A stretch of 34,631 nucleotides of DNA from JBDTCO01 sp039923495 (GTDB taxonomy: Bacteria; Myxococcota_A; Polyangia; Palsa-1104), in assembly GCA_039923495.1 (NCBI GenBank), contig JBDTCO010000104.1, positions 1 to 34,631 on the forward strand. Direction: 5' to 3'. The position numbers and the translations under genes are program-made. Numbering within the stretch: the stretch's first letter is position 1; the number at the start of each line of letters is the position of its first letter. The notes under the pieces were generated by a model, which searched no databases, was not told the DNA's origin, and saw nothing but the letters and a program-made list of their open reading frames with translations. This document shows, piece by piece, positions 6,669 to 13,563 of the stretch.

Positions 6669-8093
6669 CTACGGCGCCTCGAACGCGCCGAGGTCCCACT
6701 TCGCACGGACCGGGCGCGCCTTGCTATCGACGTCGTGGTCCGTCCCACCGCTCGTCAGCTGATCGACGCAGCACTGGTTGTTCGCAGTTGCTGGCGCGCC
6801 CGCGGTCATGTCGAGGCGGAAGTTCGACGTGCTCACGTACGCCGGATCGAGCCTGGTGAGGCCCGTGGCCATGGAGCCCTCGCTGCTCCCGGCCACGACG
6901 TTCGTGAACGCGCATGCGCCGGAGAACTGGGTAGCGCTCGCGGTCGTGTTGCCGGTGACGATCGACGCGGTGATCGCGTGGGACGCCAGGCTGCAGTCGA
7001 TGCCACCGGCACCGCCTGAAACGAGGTTCTTCGCGACGGTGTTGAACGCGAAGCCGGCACCGGCAGCCGCTGCGTCGGTGGCGGCCACGAAGCCGGGCAC
7101 CGTGCCTGTCGTCACGTTGCCGTTCGCAGCGATGATGTTGTTGGTGACGGTGTAGGTGCCGCCGGCGAGCTTGATCCCGCCACCGTGGTTCGACGTGATC
7201 TCGTTCGCGTCGAGCGTCACGGCGCAGCCGGTCGCGTCGACCCCGTCGCCGCCGCTCGAGGTGATGAGCGAGCGAGTGAGGGTGAGCCTCGCCGTGGCGC
7301 CAGCGGAGGCCAACCCCGACAGGCCCGGGGCGCCGGCACCGCTGGAGGAGCCGGTGAGGACGATGCCGGTGGCGGACACGTCGGCGGCGCCGGACGACAA
7401 CGTGACCGCGAGACCCGGCTTGGCGTCGGTGAAGAAGGTCGCAGTCGGCGTCGTGTCGCGCCCGGGTCCGACGACGGCCTTCGTCGTTGCCGAGCTGAGC
7501 GCGATGCTCTCGTAGTTCTTCGTGCTCCCCGCCACGACAATCGTCGAACCGGTGGCAGCGAATGCATCACCGACCTGACAGTACGGATCGGCGGAGGTGC
7601 CGGCGTGGCTCGTGCCCGTGCACGCCCCGTTCTTGTTGTCGACGTAGACGATATCGCTCGCGGCCGCGCACACATGATCTGCCCTGCAGGCCCCGCTCGA
7701 GCAGTCGGCGTTCGCGTTGCAAGCGACGCACGTGAACGTGCCCGGATCGCAGCTCTTGCCCTGCGCAGCGCAATCCACATTGCTCGCGCACTCGACGCAG
7801 GCACCCGACGCGCCGCAGACGGGCTTGTCTGCGCTCGTGCACGCCGAGCCGTCCGCGCAGCCCGCGGCGCTGTCCACGCCGGCAAGATCGCCCACCGAGC
7901 CGTCGGGCGGCGTGGCCTCGCACTCGTGCCTGACGACGTCACAGTACGGTCGACCGCCTGCGCTCTGGCAGGTCAAGGTGACGCCATCGCAGTACAGCGG
8001 ATTCGGCTTGGTGTCCCAGCAACCCGCGAGCCCCAGCACGAGGGAGAGACCTGCCATGAGCCAACCTGGATGGAAGAATGCGCTTGGTGCCAT
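6669..8093 (-). CDS. Cys-rich lipoprotein with right-handed beta-helix and choice-of-anchor-like C-terminus
   Basis: Predicted surface lipoprotein of 474 residues. The ATG at 8093 follows GAGG at 10-base spacing and gives a signal peptide with lipobox GLAGC (Cys25). Residues about 30-150 are a cysteine-rich region with repeated CxxxxxC spacing (CVECASNVDC, CVACNANADC), as in many myxobacterial proteins. From about residue 155 there is a parallel beta-helix pattern: VYVDNKNG, then repeating short strands such as LTLTRSLITSSGGDG, VTLDANEITSNHGGG and YTVTNNIIAANG. The end WDLGAFEAP matches the GAxE signature of the choice-of-anchor Q family. It probably binds or cleaves polysaccharide at the surface, or is structural. 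The reading frame stays open upstream to 8429, but no signal peptide would then be N-terminal. Confidence 0.85.
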   Translation of the reverse strand: MAPSAFFHPGWLMAGLSLVLGLAGCWDTKPNPLYCDGVTLTCQSAGGRPYCDVVRHECEATPPDGSVGDLAGVDSAAGCADGSACTSADKPVCGASGACVECASNVDCAAQGKSCDPGTFTCVACNANADCSSGACRADHVCAAASDIVYVDNKNGACTGTSHAGTSADPYCQVGDAFAATGSTIVVAGSTKNYESIALSSATTKAVVGPGRDTTPTATFFTDAKPGLAVTLSSGAADVSATGIVLTGSSSGAGAPGLSGLASAGATARLTLTRSLITSSGGDGVDATGCAVTLDANEITSNHGGGIKLAGGTYTVTNNIIAANGNVTTGTVPGFVAATDAAAAGAGFAFNTVAKNLVSGGAGGIDCSLASHAITASIVTGNTTASATQFSGACAFTNVVAGSSEGSMATGLTRLDPAYVSTSNFRLDMTAGAPATANNQCCVDQLTSGGTDHDVDSKARPVRAKWDLGAFEAP

Positions 8094-8166
8094 GTCCGGA
8101 AAACCTCGTGCAGCGTGGGGGCGGGATGACACGGCAGGGCCGAGGCGCGACGGTCCTCGCGGTCGC

Positions 8167-8670
8167 TCAGGCGACGTAGAACGGGCTGGGTGCGCCGGGC
8201 GAGCTGGCACTCGCGAGCTGTTCTCGCTTGTGCCAGCGTGTGCCTTCACCCTTGCGGTCCTCGAGCGTGCGGTAGAGCCCGCTGAGGAGCTGGCGCAGGT
8301 CGTCGCTGTCCTCGGGCGATCGACCGCGCTCCTCGACCCAGAGCAACCATCGTCCACCGCGGTGGGTCCGTGCGCGGAGCTCGAAGCGGAGCTCGCGCAC
8401 GTCGACGATAGCGACCGGTTTGCCATCACTGCCGCGATCGATGGTGGATGAAAAGATAAACTGCGCCTCCGCCAGTGTGTTCACGATCTGCCGGAGCTGC
8501 TCCTGTGGATCCCCCGCGATGTCGGCTGCGAGCAACGGTGGATCGCGCCAGTCGACGACGGTGCGGAGTGCATCCGGATCACGGCCTGCAATCGTCGGTG
8601 GACGTCGGAACAGAGCGACGACGCTGAGGACGCCGACCACGAGCACCGGTGCGAGGAGCAGATAACCCAC
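8167..8670 (-). CDS. Small membrane-anchored protein of unknown function
   Basis: A 167-residue protein with one N-terminal membrane segment (GYLLLAPVLVVGVLSVVALF, residues 2-21) and a soluble domain that I do not recognise. The soluble part contains LRQIVNTLAEAQFIFSSTID and ELRFELRARTHRGGRW, suggesting alternating helix and strand. The start is a GTG at 8670, six bases after the stop of the double-receiver gene, with only a weak AGCAGC between them, so translation is probably coupled. As the third gene of the zinc-ribbon/AgmX and double-receiver operon, it may belong to the same envelope or motility-related assembly; this is inference from position. Confidence 0.8.
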   Translation of the reverse strand: MGYLLLAPVLVVGVLSVVALFRRPPTIAGRDPDALRTVVDWRDPPLLAADIAGDPQEQLRQIVNTLAEAQFIFSSTIDRGSDGKPVAIVDVRELRFELRARTHRGGRWLLWVEERGRSPEDSDDLRQLLSGLYRTLEDRKGEGTRWHKREQLASASSPGAPSPFYVA

Positions 8671-8676
8671 GCTGCT

Positions 8677-9699
8677 TTACGCCGAGGGACCGTCGGCGGC
8701 CTGCTTCAGCTTGAGCTTCAGATCGGCGAAGCGACGCAGCAGCTCGTAGTTCTGCTGCCGGAACGCGCCGAGGTAACGACGCTCGCGACTCTTCGCGAGG
8801 AAGGCCTGACGGAGCTCGTCGAGCCGCGCGACGAGCTGGTGCGCATCGGTGAGCGACGCGAGCAGCGGGATCATGCGCGAGCCCTCGATCACCTGCGCGC
8901 GCCCAGGCTCTGCGCCGGGTCGCGAGTACAGGATCGTGATGCTGTCGGGCGACGCCGCGCGCAGCGTCGTCGCGATCATCGAGCCCGGAAGATCCGGCAG
9001 ACCATCGGCGATGAGCACGACCTGGAAGCGCTTCGTCGCGCCGACGTCGAGCGCTTCACCGCCCGTGTACACGCGCTCGAGCTTGTAGCCCTTGCGCGTC
9101 GCGAGCTCCTTCTGGAGCGCATCGCCGAGCCACGGGTCGTCCGACGGCTCGACGACGAGCAGGCTCGTGGACTCGTCGGCGTCGGCGGACTGCGCGCCAC
9201 CGCCCAGCTTCTCCTCGAGCTCCGCCGCGCGCCGCGACGTCTCGACGAGACGCTTCAGGAAGTCCTCGTGCAGCGAGAACACGTCGTGCAACACGCGCTC
9301 GTTGGAATCGGTCAGGCGCACATGCAGACACGCCGAGAGCACGCGCTGCTTGAGGTACTCGATCTCGCCGGGTGCCTTCACGATGACGTCGGTGGCGCCG
9401 GCTCGGAACGCGTCGACTGCCGCCTCGTACACCTTGCGCGCCGTCAGCACGATGAGCGCGGTACCCGGCGCTTCCTTGTGCATGTAGCGCAGGAGCTCGA
9501 GCGCGCCGCCGGGGACCGGTGTGTCGAGATCGACGATCGCGACCGCGAAGTACTTCTCGCGCACGAGCGCCTGTGCCCGGTCGATGTCGGCGAGCACCGT
9601 CGGTACGACGCGGAGCTCTTCGAGCAAGGACTGCATGCCCTTGCGGACGTTCTCGTCGCCATCCACCACCAGGACTTCCTGGCCATCCGCCTCGGGCAT
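8677..9699 (-). CDS. Double-receiver response-regulator-like protein
   Basis: A 340-residue signalling protein without a recognisable DNA-binding or enzymatic output. Receiver 1 (about 8-125) looks functional: acidic residues in VVDGDE (11-16), likely phospho-acceptor Asp57 in AIVDLDTPVPGG, Thr86 in VLTA and Lys108 in VIVKAP. A linker with coiled-coil character follows (LHEDFLKRLVETSRRAAELEEKL). The second domain (about 180-290, LLVVEPSDDPWL ... VLIADGLPDLPGS) is receiver-like with an altered active site. The C-terminus is a charged helix (YELLRRFADLKLKLKQ). The ATG at 9699 is preceded by both a purine-rich AGGGGG and a -10-like TATAAG (complement of 9706-9711), so it may have its own promoter within the operon. 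Confidence 0.85.
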   Translation of the reverse strand: MPEADGQEVLVVDGDENVRKGMQSLLEELRVVPTVLADIDRAQALVREKYFAVAIVDLDTPVPGGALELLRYMHKEAPGTALIVLTARKVYEAAVDAFRAGATDVIVKAPGEIEYLKQRVLSACLHVRLTDSNERVLHDVFSLHEDFLKRLVETSRRAAELEEKLGGGAQSADADESTSLLVVEPSDDPWLGDALQKELATRKGYKLERVYTGGEALDVGATKRFQVVLIADGLPDLPGSMIATTLRAASPDSITILYSRPGAEPGRAQVIEGSRMIPLLASLTDAHQLVARLDELRQAFLAKSRERRYLGAFRQQNYELLRRFADLKLKLKQAADGPSA

Positions 9700-9738
9700 C
9701 GCCCCCTTATACTAAAAAGGCCGCCCGCCTTCACGCGA

Positions 9739-10935
9739 TCAGCCACCAGGAGAGAAGACGAACGGGTAGATGAGCTCGAACTCGCCGGTCGAAGGACGCG
9801 GGAACTGCCACTCCGCGATGCGCTGCTGGAGGCAGCCCGCGAGCGCCTTCGACTGCGTCGCGTTCGACTCGGTGCGGAGGTGCGAGGCGCGACCGTTGCT
9901 ACCGACCACGAAGCCGATGTCGATGCGGCCGCCCGGCGGTGCACTGTCCTTGAACGCGCGCCCGTAGCACGCCTGCACCTGCGGCAGGTGCGCCTGCACG
10001 ACGAAGCGCACGTTGTCGGCGTCCGCGCGCGTCGCGTCCTCGATGTGACGCTCCTCCGGCGTCTGCGGCGCGTGCTCGTCGTCGCCGGGCCCCGCGACGA
10101 GCGCCGGCGGACCGGACCGCTGCGCAAGGGGCGGCCCACCAGTGCCCGAAGGCTGCGCGCTCACGTCGTTCGCTCGCGAGTCGGTCTTGCCGCTCGCCTT
10201 GTGCGGAAGGCCACCTTTGCTCGACGGCCCCGGCTTCGGCGCGACGGCAACGAGGTGCGTCTGGCCTCCGACGACGACGGGCTTCGCCTGCTTGGAAGCG
10301 GGCGGCTTGGAAGCGGGCGGCTTCGTCAGGACGGGCGCGACGACGATGGCTGCGGGCCTGGCGGGCTCTGGCTTCGCGGGCTCGACGGGCTTGGCGGGCT
10401 CGGGCTTCGGCGGCTCGACGACCTTCGGCTGCGCCACCGGCTCCGGCACGTCGATCACCGGTGCGACGACCGACGTCTCGACGGCAGGCCCCACCACGAT
10501 GGCCTTTTGCTTGAAGTGCGCGATCACGACCATCGGCACGATCGCGACGGTGATGGCACCACCGAGTAGCAGCAGGAGGCCACCGAGGCCGCTGCGCCTC
10601 CGCACCGGCCTCGACCCGCCGCTCTCGCTCACGACGGGAACGACCTCGGTGTCACGCACCTCGGCCACGTGTGCCGCGACGGCGTCACGAAGCAGGCCCC
10701 GGCTCGGCGCCAGCGCGCGCGTCGGCTCGTCGAGACCGCGCACGACGGGCTCCGCCCCTGCGCCGCCGACGCTCGCGCGAAATCCCGTCTTCCAGCCCTC
10801 GACCCTGCGCCCGCAGCTCGGACAGAAGCTCACCGCGTCGGCCGGGTCGGCCGGATCGGCCGGATCGACCACGCCCGTCAAACGAGGAAGAAGTCCTCCG
10901 CAATGCGGGCAGTGCACCGGTTCCGCGTCACTCAC
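9739..10935 (-). CDS. Zinc-ribbon, single-TM, Pro-rich protein with AgmX/PglI-type (TonB-like) C-terminus
   Basis: A 398-residue bitopic membrane protein. The N-terminal zinc ribbon has Cys pairs C9-C12 and C38-C41 (CPHC, CPSC). One membrane helix follows near residues 113-138 (GLLLLLGGAITVAIVPMVVI). The periplasmic part is long and rich in Pro/Lys/Ala/Val (KPVEPAKPEPAR, KPPASKPPASK), suited to spanning the periplasm. The C-terminal domain (about 300-398; VQAHLPQVQACYGRAF, GRIDIGFVVGSNGRA, CLQQRIAEWQFPRP) matches the AgmX/PglI C-terminal fold related to TonB, implicated in myxobacterial gliding. The GTG at 10935 has GAGGTG five bases upstream. It is divergent from pilT and heads a likely three-gene operon. 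Short in-frame repeats encode DPADPADPAD and KPPAS. Confidence 0.88.
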   Translation of the reverse strand: MSDAEPVHCPHCGGLLPRLTGVVDPADPADPADAVSFCPSCGRRVEGWKTGFRASVGGAGAEPVVRGLDEPTRALAPSRGLLRDAVAAHVAEVRDTEVVPVVSESGGSRPVRRRSGLGGLLLLLGGAITVAIVPMVVIAHFKQKAIVVGPAVETSVVAPVIDVPEPVAQPKVVEPPKPEPAKPVEPAKPEPARPAAIVVAPVLTKPPASKPPASKQAKPVVVGGQTHLVAVAPKPGPSSKGGLPHKASGKTDSRANDVSAQPSGTGGPPLAQRSGPPALVAGPGDDEHAPQTPEERHIEDATRADADNVRFVVQAHLPQVQACYGRAFKDSAPPGGRIDIGFVVGSNGRASHLRTESNATQSKALAGCLQQRIAEWQFPRPSTGEFELIYPFVFSPGG

Positions 10936-10940
10936 GCGCC

Positions 10941-10954
10941 CACCTCATGAGGTG
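10941..10954. promoter_or_regulatory. 14-bp perfect palindrome between divergent AgmX-like gene and pilT
   Basis: CACCTCATGAGGTG is a perfect 14-base palindrome in the 73-base divergent intergenic region. On the minus strand its right half supplies the Shine-Dalgarno (GAGGTG) of the zinc-ribbon gene. It could be a dimeric regulator site, or just coincidental symmetry around the ribosome site. Confidence 0.35.
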
Positions 10955-11008
10955 CTCTCTTAGCACGCTTCCTCGACGAAGATCGTGGTTTCGGGTTACG
11001 CTCGCTCC

Positions 11009-12208
11009 ATGAACCAGATCCTGGATCACGTTCTCGGCGCGGCCCGGCAGCTCGGCGCGTCCGACGTGCATCTGAAGGCGGGCCTGCCCCCCGTGTTCCG
11101 CATCAAGGGCGACCTCCGCACGCTCCGCGACACGCCGCCGCTCACCGCCGAGGTCATCGGGACGTTCGCCGTGAACCTCATGAACGACACGCAGCGCGCG
11201 TCGTTCGACAAGCACCACGACTGCGACCTCTCGTACGGTACGCCCGATGGTGTGCGCTACCGCGTGAACATCTTCATGCAGCGCGGCCTGCACGGCATGG
11301 TCCTCCGCATCATCCCTCCCGACGTGCCGGGCTTCGACAAGCTCAACCTCCCTCCCGCCGTGCAGAAGCTCTGCGAGGAGGAGCGCGGGCTCGTCCTCGT
11401 GACGGGCATCACGGGTTCCGGCAAGTCGACCACGCTGGCGGCGATGATCGATCAGATCAACCGGACGCGCGCCGCGCACATCGTGACGGTCGAAGATCCC
11501 ATCGAGTTCCTGCACAAGGATCGCCGCTCCGTCGTCAACCAGCGCGAGATCGGCTTCGACTGCGAGAGCTTCGCCCGTGCGCTCCGCGCTGCGCTCCGTC
11601 AGGATCCCGACGTCGTGCTCGTCGGTGAGATGCGCGACGAAGAGACCATCGAGACCGCGCTCCATGCCGCCGAGACGGGCCACCTCGTCATGTCGACGCT
11701 GCACACGCTCGATGCCGTCGAGACGGTCAACCGCATCATCGGCATGTTCCCGCCGCACCAGCAGAACCAGATCCGCATCGCGCTCGCGTCGGTGCTCAAG
11801 GGCGTCATCAGCCAGCGCCTCGTCGCACGCGCCGACGGCAAGGGCATGGTGCCCGCCGTGGAGATCCTCGTGATGACCCAGCGCATCCGCGAGCTCATCG
11901 AGGATCCGAAGCGCACGCGGGAAATTCGCGACGCGATCGCCGGCGGTCGCAACCCGTACGGCATGATGACGTTCGACCAGTGCCTCATCGATCTCGTGCA
12001 GCGCCAGCTCATCACCTACGAGACGGCGCTCTCTGCCTCCACCACGCCAGACGATTTCGCGCTCCACTTCCGCGGGGTATCCAGCTCCTCGGATCAGGTC
12101 ACGCCATCGGAGCCGGGCGCGAAGAAGGCCGCGCCTGCGCCGGCGGCGGCCCCTCCGTCGATCGCCGACGGAGGCAACCTCGAGCTCGAGCGCCCGCAGC
12201 GTCGGTGA
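11009..12208 (+). CDS. pilT: Type IV pilus retraction ATPase PilT
   Basis: Hexameric ATPase of the secretion-ATPase superfamily that drives pilus retraction and twitching from the cytoplasmic face. Key motifs: N-terminal LGASDVHLKAGLPP (15-28), Walker A GITGSGKST (133-141), the Asp box VEDPIEF (161-167), Walker B VVLVGEMRD (202-210) and the His box TGHLVMSTLHT. The GEMRD sequence favours PilT over PilB. At 399 residues it is longer than the usual 345-370 because of a Pro/Ala-rich tail (KKAAPAPAAAPPS). The ATG at 11009 is chosen by alignment to PilT N-termini; an in-frame GTG at 10985 has no better ribosome site. It overlaps the next gene by 4 bases (GTGA). No other pil genes are in the window, so it may be a paralogue (PilT/PilU). 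Confidence 0.93.
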   Translation: MNQILDHVLGAARQLGASDVHLKAGLPPVFRIKGDLRTLRDTPPLTAEVIGTFAVNLMNDTQRASFDKHHDCDLSYGTPDGVRYRVNIFMQRGLHGMVLRIIPPDVPGFDKLNLPPAVQKLCEEERGLVLVTGITGSGKSTTLAAMIDQINRTRAAHIVTVEDPIEFLHKDRRSVVNQREIGFDCESFARALRAALRQDPDVVLVGEMRDEETIETALHAAETGHLVMSTLHTLDAVETVNRIIGMFPPHQQNQIRIALASVLKGVISQRLVARADGKGMVPAVEILVMTQRIRELIEDPKRTREIRDAIAGGRNPYGMMTFDQCLIDLVQRQLITYETALSASTTPDDFALHFRGVSSSSDQVTPSEPGAKKAAPAPAAAPPSIADGGNLELERPQRR

Positions 12209-13539
12209 AGAGCGGCACCACAGCGCGCCTCCGCGCGTGCGCTTTCGCGATCGTTTGCACGATCTCCGTCGCGGCCTGGGCCAAGCCCACCGTGGCGGTC
12301 GCCCCGTTTCGCGGCCCGTCCGTCGCGCAGATCGAGGTCATCGTGCAGCGCGCGCTCAAGCCGTACGCGACGATCTTGTCGCCGCATCGGTACGCCGTCA
12401 TCGCGAAGCAGCTCGTCGCAGAGGGCGGCACGGCGGAGGACGTCGCGGCCGTCGCGCACGAGCTGCCAGCCGACTTCGTCATCACCGGCACGGTGAAGCT
12501 CGACGGCAAGGACTGGACGCTCACGGTCAGCGTGCGCGAGGGCGCGACCGGCAAGGCCCGTGATCGGCTGCGCTATCCGCTCGGCGGACCGCGCGTCTCG
12601 AACGTCGTGCTCAGCACGCTGTACGACGAGATCATCACCGCGCTGAACAACGTCGTGAACGCGCCTCCCGTCGAGCCGATGCCGAGCCGCCACGACAAGA
12701 AGCCACCGTTCGACGTCATCGCCACGACGCCAGTGCCGACGCCAGTGCCGACGCCAGCGCCAGCGCCGAAGCCCGCCCCTCCGCCGAACCAGCGCCCGCG
12801 CTGGGCACACTGGTTCGAGCTGGACGCGGGCATCTCGATCACGAGCCGCACGTTCAGCACGAACATCGACGGCGGTCCGAGGTTCACCGGGCCGCCCGTC
12901 GCTGGCATCCACCTCGACCTGAGCTTCTTCCCGCTGACACCGACATGGCGTCGCCTGCGCGGCGTGTTCTCGGGCCTCGGGCTCGGCGTCACCGTCGACA
13001 AGCCGTTCTGGCAGCCGACGCTCACCGCGAAGAACGATCCCACCCAGGCGTTCGCCACGAGCGAGCTGCGCGTCGAGGGCGGCCTGCGCTGGAAGATCAC
13101 GCTCTACAAGCCGATGCCGCGCCCGCAGCTCACGTTGTTCGTGCAGGGCGGCCTCCACGAGTTCACGTTCGTGCGGCCGGCGGCAAACCCCAACCTCGTC
13201 GCCGTGCCGGACGTGAAGTACGTGTACGCGTCGCTCGGCGCGCGTCTCTCGATCCACTTTGCCGAGTGGTCGTGGGTGTGGGTGCAGTTCCTCTATCACA
13301 TCGTCTCGAATGCGGGTCCGATCCAGGCGCACGACAACTACGGCCTCGCGTACACCAACGGCTTCCGCGTCGCTGGCGGGCTCGACTTCCTGGCGTGGCG
13401 CGGCATCCACATCGGCGCAAACGGCTTCTACGAGCGCTTCACGAGCACGTTCGGCTACGACACGAATGCCGTGCGCATCGCCAACAACAGCTCCGACGCG
13501 TACTTCGGCGGCATGCTCGTGTTCGGCTACGTGTTCTAG
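12205..13539 (+). CDS. Outer-membrane beta-barrel protein with N-terminal CsgG/FlgO-like domain
   Basis: A 444-residue exported protein. The GTG start at 12205 overlaps the pilT stop. A signal peptide (residues 1 to about 26, ending VAAWA) leads to a first domain (about 27-152) with PTVAVAPFRGPS, ADFVITGTVKLDGKDWTLTVSVRE and VLSTLYDEIITAL, the pattern of CsgG/FlgO-type domains that typically bind other envelope proteins. A Pro/Thr/Val linker with a 12-base tandem repeat (PVPTPVPTPAPAP) follows. The C-terminal half is an amphipathic-strand barrel (HWFELDAGISI, GVFSGLGLGVTV, PQLTLFVQGGLHEFTF, NGFRVAGGLDF) that ends in Phe (LVFGYVF), as in Omp85-inserted outer-membrane proteins. Coupling to pilT suggests a role linked to pili or motility, which is inference. 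Confidence 0.8.
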   Translation: MKSGTTARLRACAFAIVCTISVAAWAKPTVAVAPFRGPSVAQIEVIVQRALKPYATILSPHRYAVIAKQLVAEGGTAEDVAAVAHELPADFVITGTVKLDGKDWTLTVSVREGATGKARDRLRYPLGGPRVSNVVLSTLYDEIITALNNVVNAPPVEPMPSRHDKKPPFDVIATTPVPTPVPTPAPAPKPAPPPNQRPRWAHWFELDAGISITSRTFSTNIDGGPRFTGPPVAGIHLDLSFFPLTPTWRRLRGVFSGLGLGVTVDKPFWQPTLTAKNDPTQAFATSELRVEGGLRWKITLYKPMPRPQLTLFVQGGLHEFTFVRPAANPNLVAVPDVKYVYASLGARLSIHFAEWSWVWVQFLYHIVSNAGPIQAHDNYGLAYTNGFRVAGGLDFLAWRGIHIGANGFYERFTSTFGYDTNAVRIANNSSDAYFGGMLVFGYVF

Positions 13540-13548
13540 CCGCCATGA

Positions 13549-13554
13549 TATAGA
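13549..13554 (+). promoter_or_regulatory. Candidate -10 box of alaS (near-leaderless geometry)
   Basis: TATAGA lies 9 bases upstream of the alaS ATG. There is no Shine-Dalgarno in the interval (CGGCGCACC). Initiation 7 bases after the box would leave a leader of about 2 bases. No clear -35 box was seen because the region overlaps the end of the preceding gene. Confidence 0.4.
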
Positions 13555-13563
13555 CGGCGCACC

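Noticed and set aside
8839..10569. Plus-strand open frame of 576 codons
   Set aside because: Antisense to the double-receiver and zinc-ribbon genes, which have clear motifs; the translation is Arg/Asp/Leu-rich without any fold signature.
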